DNA from: Streptomyces viridiviolaceus
Lineage (GTDB): Bacteria; Actinomycetota; Actinomycetes; Streptomycetales; Streptomycetaceae
Direction of reading: 5' to 3'
Length of the DNA: 64,000 bases
Assembly (NCBI RefSeq): GCF_014650995.1
Contig: NZ_BMWA01000009.1
Span: forward strand, 45,512 to 109,511
The notes below the pieces were generated by a model. It worked only from the letters and a program-made list of their open reading frames with translations, did no database searches and had not been told where the DNA came from. Every line of letters begins with the position of its first letter. Position 1 is the first letter of the stretch. A program made the translations under genes and the position numbers. Below are positions 26,882 to 35,848 of the stretch, piece by piece.

Positions 26882-27925
26882 TCAGGACGGTACCTGGCGT
26901 TCACCTGGTCTGTCAGTACCTGCGGACGTGTGAACTTCGCCGAAATTTTCGAGACGACCCGGCGTCGCGTACCGGTCCGCCAGCACCGCCACCGCCTCCG
27001 CGACCGCGCGCCGCAGCCCCTCGGGACCCAGGACCTCGGCCTCCGTGCCGAGCCGCAGCAGGTCCCCGACCGCCACGGCCCGGGACTCCACGGCGATCTC
27101 CACCTCCACCCAGCCCTCCCGGTCCGGCGGCCCGGCGCTCTGCGCCGCCCGGACGCCCGCCGCACCGAACTGCATCGGCAGCAGCCGCCGCGCCCGCGGG
27201 GAGATCCGCAGCCGTGCGGTCTCCTGGCGCAGCGCCGCATCCAACTCCCGCGACGACTCCTCCCAGTAGGCGGCCAGGACGAAGTCCGCCGGCCGTTCGA
27301 AGCTCTCGCCCGTCTCCTCCAGCGCCCGGAAACGTGACACCCGGTAGGTGCGTACGGCCTCCTGCGCGAGCGCCGCGACGTACCAGATGCCCCCCTTGAG
27401 GACGAGCCCCAGCGGGCGCAGCTCGCGGTGCACCTCACCGCCCCAGCGCAGGTACCGCACCCGCAGCACCCGCTGCTCCCACACCGCCCGCGCGATCGCC
27501 TCCAGCCAGGGCACCGGATCGGCGTCGCGGAACCACGCCGGAGCGTCCAGATGGAACCGCTCCTGCACCCGCCGCCCCTGATCGGCCAACTCGTCCGGCA
27601 ACGCGGCCCACAGCTTCAACTGGGCCGTCGCCAGTACCGCGCCCAGCCCCAGCTCCCGGGCCGGCCCCGGCATCCCCGCCAGGAACAGCGAACCGGCCTC
27701 GGCATCCGTCAGCCCGGTCAGCCGGGTGCGGTACCCGTCCATCAGCCGGTACCCGCCGGCGGGCCCCCGGTCGGCGGTGACCGGCACGCCCGCCGCGCCC
27801 AGCGCCTCGACGTCCCGGTAGACCGTGCGCACCGAGACCTCCAGCTCCGCGGCGAGTTCCGGCGCGGTCATGCGGCCCCGGTTCTGGAGCAGCAGGAGCA
27901 GGGAGAGGAGCCGGTCGGCACGCAT
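26882..27925 (-). CDS. HTH-WYL transcriptional regulator (YafY type)
   Basis: About 347 residues. An N-terminal DeoR-like HTH reads RADRLLSLLLLLQNRGRMTAPELA, then VSVRTVYRDVEAL. The central WYL domain includes RVLRVRYLRWGGEVHRELRPLGLVLKGGIWYVAA, with the conserved ligand-binding aromatics. A WCX C-terminal part follows (WVEVEIAVESRAVAVGDLLRLG). These regulators sense nucleotides or other ligands. It is divergent from a DUF3224 gene over a perfect 13-bp inverted repeat, presumably its operator. The start may be 3 codons upstream (27934). Confidence 0.87.
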   Translation of the reverse strand: MRADRLLSLLLLLQNRGRMTAPELAAELEVSVRTVYRDVEALGAAGVPVTADRGPAGGYRLMDGYRTRLTGLTDAEAGSLFLAGMPGPARELGLGAVLATAQLKLWAALPDELADQGRRVQERFHLDAPAWFRDADPVPWLEAIARAVWEQRVLRVRYLRWGGEVHRELRPLGLVLKGGIWYVAALAQEAVRTYRVSRFRALEETGESFERPADFVLAAYWEESSRELDAALRQETARLRISPRARRLLPMQFGAAGVRAAQSAGPPDREGWVEVEIAVESRAVAVGDLLRLGTEAEVLGPEGLRRAVAEAVAVLADRYATPGRLENFGEVHTSAGTDRPGERQVPS

Positions 27926-27949
27926 GGAGGCCATTGTGGCCGCCACCCC

Positions 27950-27980
27950 GCCGTACCTGACAGAGGGTGTCAGGTACGGC
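27950..27980. promoter_or_regulatory. Operator of the WYL regulator
   Basis: Perfect inverted repeat GCCGTACCTGACA / TGTCAGGTACGGC with a 5-base centre (GAGGG), between the divergent WYL and DUF3224 genes. TGTCAGG-type half-sites recur at YafY/WYL regulator promoters in actinomycetes (family knowledge). A dimer site controlling both genes is the natural reading. Confidence 0.75.
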
Positions 27981-28041
27981 CTCCAGGCTGGTCCCGCACG
28001 GCACCGGAACGGAAGCGGTGCCACGGCACGAGAGGACACCC

Positions 28042-28452
28042 ATGCCCGCCACCCGGACCACCGGCCACTTCACCTTCGCCGACTGGAAGGAGCACGCCGT
28101 CTCCCCCGAGGACACCGTCCCGCGCCTCGCCCACGCGGCCGTCACCAACACCTTCTCCGGCGGCATCGAGGCCGCCGGCACCACCTGCGAGTACTCCATC
28201 GCCTACGTCACGGGCAAGGCCGGCACGTTCACGGGCATGGAGCTGCTGACCGGCCGGATCGACGGCCGCGAGGGCGCCTTCGTGCTGGAGGAAAGGGGCC
28301 GCTTCGACGACGAGGGCACGGTGCACTGCACGTTCGAGGTGGTGGCAGGCTCGGGGACGGGGGAACTGACCGGGCTGCGGGGGAGCGGAACCTTCACCGC
28401 CCGGCACGGGGAGGCGTCGGTGGCCTACGACTTCGCCTACGAACTGGGGTGA
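28042..28452 (+). CDS. DUF3224 family protein
   Basis: 136 residues forming a calycin-like beta barrel: GHFTFADWKEHAV at the start, NTFSGGIEAAGTTCEYSIAYV, MELLTGRIDGREGAFVLEERGRF and FEVVAGSGTGELTGLRGSGTF are DUF3224 patterns. The family resembles allene-oxide-cyclase/avidin-like barrels and has no assigned activity. GGACACCC precedes the ATG. It probably forms a regulon with the divergent WYL regulator, whose genes often control such small barrel proteins. Confidence 0.82.
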   Translation: MPATRTTGHFTFADWKEHAVSPEDTVPRLAHAAVTNTFSGGIEAAGTTCEYSIAYVTGKAGTFTGMELLTGRIDGREGAFVLEERGRFDDEGTVHCTFEVVAGSGTGELTGLRGSGTFTARHGEASVAYDFAYELG

Positions 28453-28531
28453 CCGGGGCCACGAACTTCGTGGCTCGGAGATTCGCGCTCTGTGTACAGT
28501 GGAGCAGCCTCCGCGCCCGCCGGTGCGCGGT

Positions 28532-28605
28532 GCCTCCTTAGCTCAGCTGGTTAGAGCACCGCTCTTGTAAAGCGAAGGTCGTCGGTTCGAATCCGACAGG
28601 GGGCT
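28532..28605 (+). tRNA. tRNA-Thr (TGT anticodon)
   Basis: A 74-base cloverleaf: acceptor GCCTCCT / AGGGGGC with discriminator T, D-arm AGCTCAGCTGGTTAGAGC, anticodon stem CCGCT/AGCGA-type around CTTGTAA (anticodon TGT), and T-loop GTCGGTTCGAATCCGAC. CCA is not encoded. No integrase or attachment-site duplicate was seen next to it. A terminator hairpin follows 10 bases on. Confidence 0.96.
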
Positions 28606-28614
28606 CTTTCACGG

Positions 28615-28647
28615 AACGGCCCCCGTCTGCGACAGGCGGGGGCCGTT
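28615..28647 (+). terminator. Terminator behind tRNA-Thr
   Basis: 15-bp stem AACGGCCCCCGTCTG / CAGGCGGGGGCCGTT (one T-G wobble) with a CGA loop. Confidence 0.85.
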
Positions 28648-28663
28648 CGCGTGCTTCGTGTGT

Positions 28664-29563
28664 TCAGCGGTGGGCGGTGGGCGGGGTGCGCAGTTGGCGG
28701 GCGATCTCCAGTTGCTCCTTCTCCAGCGGGTCGCCGTCCTCGACGTTCCACAGGCAGTTCTGCAGGACGCGGCCGAGGCTCCAGGCGCGGGCCCGTTCGC
28801 GGTCCAGGCCGAGGACGTCGGTCATGGCGTCGAAACGCCACTGGACCTCGCCCGGGTCGTAGCGGTTGTCCAGGGCGGGCATCAGGTCGAAACCGGGGTC
28901 GCCGGCCAGGGGCTTGGGGTCGATGGCGAGCCAGGGGGCGCGGTCGGAGGCGAGGACGTTGTCGTAGTGCAGGTCCCAGTGCAGGAGCCGGTCGCCGGGT
29001 TCGGCGACGACCTCGCGTACGGCGGCGGCGCAGTCGGCGACCAGGCGGCGGGCCCGAGGGTCCGGGATGCGGTCCAGGGCCCAGGGCGTGCGGTCCAGCA
29101 TGGCGCGCGCGATGTCGCCGAGGCGGCGCAGGCCGGCCGGGGCGGGGCCCGCGGTGAGGTGGGCGAGCAGCCGGGCGACGACCAGGACGGCCTCGCGGGA
29201 GTCCTCGACGTGGCTGAGCATCCGGGACGGGTCGAGGCGCTCCAGGAGCATCGTGCCGGTGGCCTCGTCGTGGTCGAGGAGGCGTACCGCCCCGTCGCCG
29301 TCCCACAGGCGCAGCGCGACGGGCTCGCCCTCGGTCTCCGCGTCGAGGATCTGCAGCTTGAGCACGGCCGGGGTGCCGTCCCGGTGCCGTACGACCGGCA
29401 GCACGAGGGCGGCCCAGCCGTGCATGGACGGGCCGTCGAGCCGGAGCTCCCAGCGGTCCAGGAAATCGGCCGCGAGAGCGGGCAGCGCGTCGATGAAGGC
29501 GCGGCCGGCCTCTCCGTTGTACTTCGCCTGCGAGGCGGCGAGCGCGTCCGGAACGTCGATCAC
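28664..29563 (-). CDS. APH(6)/hydroxyurea phosphotransferase-like kinase
   Basis: 299 residues of the APH_6_hur family (streptomycin 6-phosphotransferase/hydroxyurea phosphotransferase type). The catalytic loop LLHWDLHYDNVL contains the HxDxxxxN motif (about 210), and the metal-binding AIDPKPLAGDPGFDLMP follows. PAVLKLQILDAETEGEP carries the ATP-binding lysine. Such enzymes phosphorylate small molecules and may confer drug tolerance, but many chromosomal copies have no proven substrate. The start is GTG; the gene is divergent from a damaged FAD oxidoreductase. Confidence 0.83.
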   Translation of the reverse strand: MIDVPDALAASQAKYNGEAGRAFIDALPALAADFLDRWELRLDGPSMHGWAALVLPVVRHRDGTPAVLKLQILDAETEGEPVALRLWDGDGAVRLLDHDEATGTMLLERLDPSRMLSHVEDSREAVLVVARLLAHLTAGPAPAGLRRLGDIARAMLDRTPWALDRIPDPRARRLVADCAAAVREVVAEPGDRLLHWDLHYDNVLASDRAPWLAIDPKPLAGDPGFDLMPALDNRYDPGEVQWRFDAMTDVLGLDRERARAWSLGRVLQNCLWNVEDGDPLEKEQLEIARQLRTPPTAHR

Positions 29564-29693
29564 GTCTGGCGACGGTACCGGCGTGCGGAGGAACGGTCAT
29601 GCGAATAACAGCCGTCGCCGAGCCCTCGGAGGCCGGAAAGTCCACGAAATCCGAAGGAGACAGTGGTCCGCCGCAGGGGTTAACGTCCGGGCC

Positions 29694-31099
29694 ATGAGCA
29701 GCTCGACCAGCGGTGTCGTGAACGGTGGCGTCTCTTTCTGGTACGCGGACGACGGTCTTCCGGCGGTACGGGAGCCGCTCGCCGGGGACGCGTCGGCGGA
29801 CGTGGTGATCGTCGGGGGTGGATACACGGGACTGTGGACGGCGTACTACCTGAAGAAGGCGGCGCCGTTCCTGCGGATCACCGTGCTGGAGCAGAAGTTC
29901 TGCGGATACGGCGCCTCGGGGCGCAACGGCGGCTGGCTGTACAACGGCATCGCGGGCCGCGACCGGTACGCGCGTCTGCACGGTCATGAGGCGGCGGTGC
30001 GGTTGCAGCGGGCCATGAACGACACCGTGGACGAGGTGATCCGCGTCGCCGAGGCGGAGGGCGTCGACGCCGACATCCACAAGGGCGGCGTGCTGGAGGT
30101 GGCGTGCACGCCGGCGCAGGCGGCCCGGCTGAGGGCGTTCCACGAGGCGGAGCTGGCGTTCGGCGAGAAGGACCGGGAGCTGTACGGCGCCCGGGAGACG
30201 GCCGAGCGGATCAGGGTGGCGGACGCGGTCGGCTCGAGCTGGACGCCGCACGGCGCCCGGGTGCACCCGGTGAAGCTGGTGAAGGGGCTCGCCGCGGCCG
30301 TCGAGGGACTCGGCGTGACCGTCCACGAGTCGACGCCGGTGACGGAGATCCGCCCGCGGCACGCGGTCACGCCGTACGGCACCGTCCGGGCGCCGTACGT
30401 CCTGCGCTGCACGGAGGGCTTCACCGCTTCCCTGAAGGGCAGAAGCGGACGTGGCTGCCCATGAACTCGTCGATGATCGCGACCGAGCCGCTGACCGACG
30501 AGCAGTGGGAGTCGATCGGCTGGGCGGACCGCCAGACGCTCGGTGACATGGCGCACGCCTACATGTACGCACAGCGCACCGCCGACGGCCGGATCGCGCT
30601 GGGCGGGCGCGGAGTGCCGTACCGCTTCGGCTCGCGCACCGACAACGACGGCACCACCCAGGCGGCGACGATCGAGGCGCTGCGCGAGATCCTGGTCCGC
30701 TTCTTCCCCGCCCTGGCCGGACTGCGGATCGAGCACGCCTGGTCCGGGGTGCTGGGCGTGCCGCGCGACTGGTGCGCGACGGTCACCCTGGACCGGTCGA
30801 CGGGACTGGGCTGGGCGGGCGGCTACGTCGGCTCCGGCGTGGCCACCGCCAACCTCGCCGCCAGGACGCTGTGCGACCTGGTGCAGCTCGACTCGGGCCA
30901 GGGCGGCCGCACCGAGCTGACGGACCTGCCGTGGGTCGGGCACCGGGTGCGCAAGTGGGAGCCGGAACCGCTGCGCTGGCTCGGCGTCCAGGGCATGTAC
31001 GCCGTCTACCGCGAGGCCGACCGGCGCGAGCGGACGTCGCACGGCACGTCCTCGTCCCGGCTGGCGCGGGTGGCCGACCGGGTGGCGGGGCGGCACTGA
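29694..31099 (+). pseudogene. FAD-dependent oxidoreductase, frameshifted
   Basis: Two frames join into one protein of about 468 residues. Part 1 (29694-30464) has the Rossmann GGGYTGLWTAYYLKK (about 43) and GYGASGRNGGWL of the DAO/glycine oxidase family. Part 2 continues one frame off with QKRTWLPMNSSMIATEPL, then RTLCDLVQL before the C-terminus. Continuity breaks at the GGG run 30437-30439, where one missing base sends part 1 to a stop at 30464. It would oxidise an amine or amino acid. Either a recent mutation or a homopolymer sequencing error explains the break. Confidence 0.82.
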
Positions 31100-31139
31100 C
31101 GCCGCCGCTCAACGGCCCGGCGTGTGCCCGCGTGGGTCC

Positions 31140-31171
31140 AAGGGGGCCCCGCGGGCTTGCAGGGCCCCCTT
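31140..31171. terminator. Convergent terminator
   Basis: 10-bp stem AAGGGGGCCC / GGGCCCCCTT with a 12-base loop, between the FAD oxidoreductase (plus) and an MFS gene (minus). Confidence 0.7.
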
Positions 31172-31175
31172 CCCC

Positions 31176-32678
31176 CTAGGCCACCGCTTCCGGCATCCGT
31201 TCCTCGGACGGGATGCCGTGTTGCGGGGCCCTGGCCGTCACCATCAGGCTCGCGACCAGGCCCGCCAGCAGCATGATGCCGGCGGCCAGCCAGATGGCGA
31301 CCGTGTAGCCGTGGACGATTGCCTCCTTGGTGACCAGCTCCCGCCGGGAGGGGTCGGTGAGGTGGGCCGTCAGGTAGGACGCGCTGCTGGTGGTGGCGAT
31401 GGTGTTGAGCAGCGCCGTACCGATCGAGCCGCCCACCTGCTGAGAGGTGTTGACCGTCGCGGAGGTCACGCCGGCGTCCCACGGGGCGACGCCGGCGGTG
31501 GCGGTGGAGAAGACGGGCATGAAGGTCAGGCCCATGCCGAGGCCCATGAGGATCAGGGCGGGCAGGATCTCGGTGGCGTACTCCGAGTGCACCGTCATCT
31601 GGGTGAGGATCACCATGCCGCCGGAGGCGAGGAGCATGCCGGGGACCATCAGCATGCGCGGGCCCACGCGGTGGAGCAGCCGGGCCGAGATCTGGGTGGA
31701 GCCGATGAGGATCGACAGGGTCAGCGGCAGGAAGGCCAGGCCGGTCTTCACGGGGGAGTAGCCGAGGACGACCTGCAGGTAGTAGGTCATGAAGAGGAAC
31801 ATGCCGAACATGCCCATGACGGCGAGCATCATGGTCAGGAAGCAGCCGGCGCGGTTGCGGTCGCGGATGATGTGCAGCGGCAGCAGGGGCATCGGGGCGC
31901 GGGTCTGCCACCACACGAAGGCCAGGAGCAGGACGATCCCGGCGGCGAACAGTGCCAGCACATACGGGTCGGTCCAGCCGCGCGGTTCGGCCTCGCTGAA
32001 GCCGTGGACCAGGGCGATCAGGCCGCCGCAGCCCAGCACGACCCCGGGGACGTCCAGGCGGGCCCCGGCGCGGCCCGGGCGGTCGTGCAGCAGGACGAGC
32101 GCGCCGATCACGGCGGCGACGGCGATGGGGATGTTGACGTACAGGCACCAGCGCCAGTCGAGGTACTCGGTGAGCACCCCGCCGACGATGAAGCCGACGG
32201 CGGCGCCGCTGCCGGCGAGCGTGCCGTAGATGCCGAAGGCCTTTCCGCGTTCCCTGGGGTCGGTGAACGTGGTCGTCAGCAGCGACAGCGCGGACGGCGC
32301 GAGGACCGCGGCGAAGACGCCCTGGAGGGCGCGGGCGCCGAAGAGCATGCCCGGACCGGTCGCGGCGCCCCCGATCGCGGAGGCGACGGCGAAGCCGACG
32401 AGTCCGACGACGAAGGTCCGCTTGCGGCCCACGAGGTCGGCGACGCGGCCGCCCAGCAGGAGCAGTCCGCCGAAGGCGAGGGTGTAGGAGGTGATCACCC
32501 ACTGGCGGTTGCCGTCGGACATGCCCAGGTCGCGCTGCGCCGAGGGGAGCGCGATGTTCACGATGGTCGCGTCGAGAACGACCATCAGCTGGGCCAGGGC
32601 GATCACCGTCAGACCCCACCAGCGGCGGGGGTCGGCGTCCGCGGGGGCGGCAGCTTCACCTGTCCGAGCGGCACTCAT
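31176..32678 (-). CDS. DHA2-family MFS drug transporter (14 TM)
   Basis: 500 residues with about fourteen hydrophobic segments. The DHA2 motif LDATIVNIALPSAQRDLG in helix 1, motif A GGRVADLVGRKRTFVVG, and motif C-like GSGAAVGFIVGGVLTEYLDWRWCLYVNIPI identify an EmrB/QacA antiporter. It exports drugs or metabolites with proton exchange. The ATG of MSAARTGEA was chosen; the frame stays open beyond it without coding character. The promoter lies within 56 bp of the quinone-oxidoreductase gene end. Confidence 0.88.
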   Translation of the reverse strand: MSAARTGEAAAPADADPRRWWGLTVIALAQLMVVLDATIVNIALPSAQRDLGMSDGNRQWVITSYTLAFGGLLLLGGRVADLVGRKRTFVVGLVGFAVASAIGGAATGPGMLFGARALQGVFAAVLAPSALSLLTTTFTDPRERGKAFGIYGTLAGSGAAVGFIVGGVLTEYLDWRWCLYVNIPIAVAAVIGALVLLHDRPGRAGARLDVPGVVLGCGGLIALVHGFSEAEPRGWTDPYVLALFAAGIVLLLAFVWWQTRAPMPLLPLHIIRDRNRAGCFLTMMLAVMGMFGMFLFMTYYLQVVLGYSPVKTGLAFLPLTLSILIGSTQISARLLHRVGPRMLMVPGMLLASGGMVILTQMTVHSEYATEILPALILMGLGMGLTFMPVFSTATAGVAPWDAGVTSATVNTSQQVGGSIGTALLNTIATTSSASYLTAHLTDPSRRELVTKEAIVHGYTVAIWLAAGIMLLAGLVASLMVTARAPQHGIPSEERMPEAVA

Positions 32679-32734
32679 CTGGCCAGAAGACCATGAATCG
32701 GGGCGTATCGCATCCGCACCCGCCTTTCCGCTGG

Positions 32735-33715
32735 TTACGGCTCCAGGACCACCTTGCCCGTGGTGCCCCGCGTCTCCAGCGCGCGGTGCGCGGCGGCGGC
32801 CTCGGCGAGCGGGAAGCGCTGGACGGCGGGCCTGAGCCGTCCCTCGGCGGCCTCGGTGAGGGCGCGCAGTTCCAGGGTGCGCAGGGGGTCGCTGCCGCCG
32901 GCCTTCTCGAGCATCACCGGCCCGAGCACCTGTTCGGAGACACCGTCCACGAGATGGGGCCGGCCGTCGTGCAGTCCCTCGCCCGACCAGCCGAAGACGA
33001 TGTGCTTGCCGCCGGGGCCGAGCAGGGCGACGGCCTCGCGGGCCACGTCCCCGCCGACCCCGTCGAAGACGACGGTGGCCCTCCGCCCGCCGAGGTGGGC
33101 GCGGACCTTGGCCGGCCACTCGGGGTCCTTGTAGTCGACGGCGAGGTCGGCGCCGTTCGCCGCGACGCGGGCCGTCTTCTCCGGTCCGCCGGCCAGACCG
33201 ATCACCGTGGCGCCGGCGTTCCGGGCGTACTGCACCAGCAGCGTCCCGATGCCGCCCGCGGCGGCCGGGACCACGGCCACCGCGTCCGGGCCGAGCTCGG
33301 CGAACTGCAGGATCCCCATCGTCGTACGACCCGTGCCGATCATGGCGACGGCCTCGGCGAAGTCCAGGTCGCCGGGGATCTCGTGGAGCCGTCCGGCGCC
33401 GGTGACGGCGAGTTCGGCGTAGCCTCCGGGGGCGAACCCGAGGTGGGCGACGACGCGCCTGCCGAGCCACTCCTCCGCCACCCCCTCGCCGAGCAGGTCC
33501 ACGACGCCCGCGACCTCGCGGCCGGGGACCGTGGGCAGGGAGGGAGGCTCCGGCAGCGGGCCCCGGACGCCCTCGCGCAGGGCGGTGTCCAGCAGGTGCA
33601 CGCCCGCCGCGCGGACGGCGACGCGGACCTCGCCGGGGCCCGGGCGGGGGTCCTCGACCTCTTCGAGGGTGAGGTTCTCGGCCGGGCCGAAGGCGTGCAG
33701 ACGGATGGCGTGCAT
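32735..33715 (-). CDS. Zinc-binding-type quinone oxidoreductase (MDR family)
   Basis: 326 residues. MHAIRLHAFGPAENLTLEEVEDPRPGPGEVRV is the MDR N-terminus; the NADPH-binding VPAAAGGIGTLLVQYARNAGATVIG (about 150) fits the AxxGGxG quinone oxidoreductase pattern. No structural zinc cysteines are present, as in the QOR group. It would reduce quinones or enones with NADPH. The start MHAIRL was chosen on family alignment; an earlier ATG would add 26 residues. Confidence 0.87.
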   Translation of the reverse strand: MHAIRLHAFGPAENLTLEEVEDPRPGPGEVRVAVRAAGVHLLDTALREGVRGPLPEPPSLPTVPGREVAGVVDLLGEGVAEEWLGRRVVAHLGFAPGGYAELAVTGAGRLHEIPGDLDFAEAVAMIGTGRTTMGILQFAELGPDAVAVVPAAAGGIGTLLVQYARNAGATVIGLAGGPEKTARVAANGADLAVDYKDPEWPAKVRAHLGGRRATVVFDGVGGDVAREAVALLGPGGKHIVFGWSGEGLHDGRPHLVDGVSEQVLGPVMLEKAGGSDPLRTLELRALTEAAEGRLRPAVQRFPLAEAAAAHRALETRGTTGKVVLEP

Positions 33716-33773
33716 GGCGGTCCCCCAACGGAAGGTCGTCGCTTGTTGCTCGGACGGGGCCCAGTCAACGACC

Positions 33774-34934
33774 TCAAGCCTGCTTGAGGTCAAGCTCCCG
33801 CCGTCCGAGCGCCAGGGACACGGCCGTCAGGGCGCTGTTGAAGGAGACCTCCGACAGCAGTCCCGGGGCGGCGACCTGGTCCCCGGCCAGGTAGACGCCG
33901 TCGCCTCGGTCGACGGAGGGCCGGTCGCGCCAGGTGGTGCCGGGCAGGTCGACGGCGCCGGTCCGGCCGTTCGCCACGGACTCGCGCCGCCAGGTCACGC
34001 GCTCGCGCCAGCCGGGGAGACCGAGGTCGAGCAATTGCTCGGCACGGGCGGTCCCGTCGGCCTTCGATTCGTCAGGTGCGATGGGGATCTGTCCCTGGAT
34101 CAGCTGCTCGCCCGCCGGCGCCAGGGTGCGGTCCTGCGCGGTGAACCGCTCGATCCAGCCCGGCGCGTCCAGGTCGGAGACCGCGAAGGCGTCGCCGCGC
34201 CGGGTCCGCACCGCGACGTCGACGAGGGTGGTGCGCCCGCTCGGCCAGGTCAGCGAGGAGTCGCCCAGCAGCCGCCGGGCGGCGTCCAGGGAGGTCGCGA
34301 CGACGACGGGGGTGTCGGCCGGGACGGTGTCGACCCGGGAGAGGGTCTCCACCCGCACCCCGAGGTTCCACGCCCGCGCGGCCATCCGGTCGATGACCCC
34401 GCCCCAGCCGCCGCGCGGGTAGTGCGCCTCCGGCGGCAGCTTGGTGGCCCGGCGCAGGCGCTCCTGCACGAACGCCGCGGACAGGGAGCCGGGGTCGTGG
34501 TGGAAGAGGGCCACCGCGCAGTAGTGGGCGGCGGCGCGGGCGCCCTCCTCACCGGCGATGCCGGTGGCCCAGCTGAGGAAGTCGGTGTCCACGGGTGCCT
34601 GTCCGACACCGCGGCGCAGCAGCTTCAGCATGGCGAAGGGCGGGGTGCGGCGGAGCGTGCCCCGGTGCCGCAGCCGCAGCCGGGCCCCCTCCAGCGGCGG
34701 GAGGGGCGCGAGCGGTCCGACGAGTCCGCGCTGCTTGAGCCAGGCCCAGTGCGGGCCGCCGTTGTAGAGGGCGTGCGGGCCCTCGTTGGTGCGGTACGGG
34801 CCGTCGGCGGTCCGCGCCCGTCCGCCGAGGGTGTGGTGGGCTTCGTGGACGGTGACCTTGGCGCCCGCCTCGGCAGCGGTGATGGCCGCGGTCAGTCCGG
34901 CGAAGCCGCCGCCGATGACGGTGATGCGGTGCAT
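33774..34934 (-). CDS. NAD(P)/FAD-dependent oxidoreductase (amine oxidase/desaturase-like)
   Basis: 386 residues. The N-terminal dinucleotide fold VIGGGFAGLTAAITAAEAGAKVTVHEAHHTLGGRARTAD has GxGxxG, the acidic Glu and the GG-x-R motif of flavin amine oxidases and phytoene-desaturase-like proteins. The C-terminal FAD motif is DGVYLAGDQVAAPGLLSEVSFNSAL. The substrate is unknown. The stop lies 58 bp upstream of the quinone oxidoreductase start on the same strand, so the two could be co-expressed. Confidence 0.85.
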   Translation of the reverse strand: MHRITVIGGGFAGLTAAITAAEAGAKVTVHEAHHTLGGRARTADGPYRTNEGPHALYNGGPHWAWLKQRGLVGPLAPLPPLEGARLRLRHRGTLRRTPPFAMLKLLRRGVGQAPVDTDFLSWATGIAGEEGARAAAHYCAVALFHHDPGSLSAAFVQERLRRATKLPPEAHYPRGGWGGVIDRMAARAWNLGVRVETLSRVDTVPADTPVVVATSLDAARRLLGDSSLTWPSGRTTLVDVAVRTRRGDAFAVSDLDAPGWIERFTAQDRTLAPAGEQLIQGQIPIAPDESKADGTARAEQLLDLGLPGWRERVTWRRESVANGRTGAVDLPGTTWRDRPSVDRGDGVYLAGDQVAAPGLLSEVSFNSALTAVSLALGRRELDLKQA

Positions 34935-35126
34935 GGCTGGGTGTCTCCCTCGCGTCCGGGTCGCCTGCGTGTTCCGTCGGCGCACCTGCCTCTGGCTTTC
35001 GGGAGTAGGACGGCCCCGGTGCCCCGGAATGTGACATCGGGGCCGCGCTCGGGCCCGGCCGGCGCCTGCGGCGCGGCGTCTTCGCAGGTCGGAGCCGTTG
35101 TCAGTGGTGGGGTGCAGCATGGGGGA

Positions 35127-35828
35127 ATGGCGAGGAGAACAGCGGGCGGCGGCGGTACGGCGGTGAGGGCGGCACGGCGCCCGGAGGTGCGGCTCCCTCC
35201 GCTGGAGCCTTACGGGGGAGGAGAGCTGGAGCCCGACGGGGACCACGACGGCCTGGAGTTCCGGGAGACGGACTTCACCGGCCAGGACGGCGCCGGCGCC
35301 CGCTTCATGGACTGCGCGCTGACCGCTTGCGCACTGGACGAGACGTCCCTGCCCAGGGCCCGGTTCCTCGACTCCGTCCTCACCGGAGTGCGGGGCGTCG
35401 GCACGAACCTCGCCGAGTCCACCCTGCGCGACGTCGAGCTGGTCGACGCCCGCCTCGGCGGCACCCAGCTGCACGGCGCGGCGCTGGAGCGGGTGCTGAT
35501 CCGCGGCGGCAAGATCGACTACCTGAACCTGCGCGGGGCCCGGCTCAAGGACGTCGTCTTCGAGGGCTGCGTCCTGGTCGAGCCCGACTTCGGGGGCGCG
35601 CGGCTGGAGCGGGTGGCGTTCGTGGACTGCGCGCTGAAGGAGGCGGACCTCGGCGCGGCGACCCTGACGGACGTCGACCTGCGCGGGGCCGCTCCGCTGG
35701 AGATCGCCCGCGGGATCGACCGTCTGGCGGGAGCGGTGATCAGTCCGGCCCAGCTGCTGGACCTGGCCCCGGTGCTGGCCGCGGAGCTGGGGGTGCGGGT
35801 GCTGTCCGACGGGGATGCCGGCAGCTGA
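35127..35828 (+). CDS. Pentapeptide-repeat protein
   Basis: 233 residues. The centre (about 45-195) is built of A(D/N)LxX-type pentapeptides: TDFTG QDGAG ARFMD CALTA, then SLPRARFLDSVLTGVRG, NLRGARLKDVVFEG and DFGGARLERVAFVDCALKEADLG. This predicts a right-handed beta-helix. Some members bind DNA gyrase as DNA mimics; this one has no evidence for that. The ATG follows GGGGGA closely. The protein is divergent from the FAD oxidoreductase. Confidence 0.85.
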   Translation: MARRTAGGGGTAVRAARRPEVRLPPLEPYGGGELEPDGDHDGLEFRETDFTGQDGAGARFMDCALTACALDETSLPRARFLDSVLTGVRGVGTNLAESTLRDVELVDARLGGTQLHGAALERVLIRGGKIDYLNLRGARLKDVVFEGCVLVEPDFGGARLERVAFVDCALKEADLGAATLTDVDLRGAAPLEIARGIDRLAGAVISPAQLLDLAPVLAAELGVRVLSDGDAGS

Positions 35829-35848
35829 CCGACCAGTGGCCCGCGTGG

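Noticed and set aside
28532..28605. tRNA-Thr as an integration site of a mobile element
   Set aside because: No integrase, excisionase or repeated tRNA 3' end was found on either side.
30437..30464. Programmed ribosomal frameshift in the FAD oxidoreductase
   Set aside because: The site CTG-AAG-GGC is not a usual slippery heptamer, and no strong downstream structure was seen. A deletion or read error is simpler.
33531..35126. Extended N-terminus for the pentapeptide-repeat protein
   Set aside because: The upstream in-frame sequence is antisense to the quinone and FAD oxidoreductase genes and lacks coding character; the ATG at 35127 with its ribosome site is preferred.
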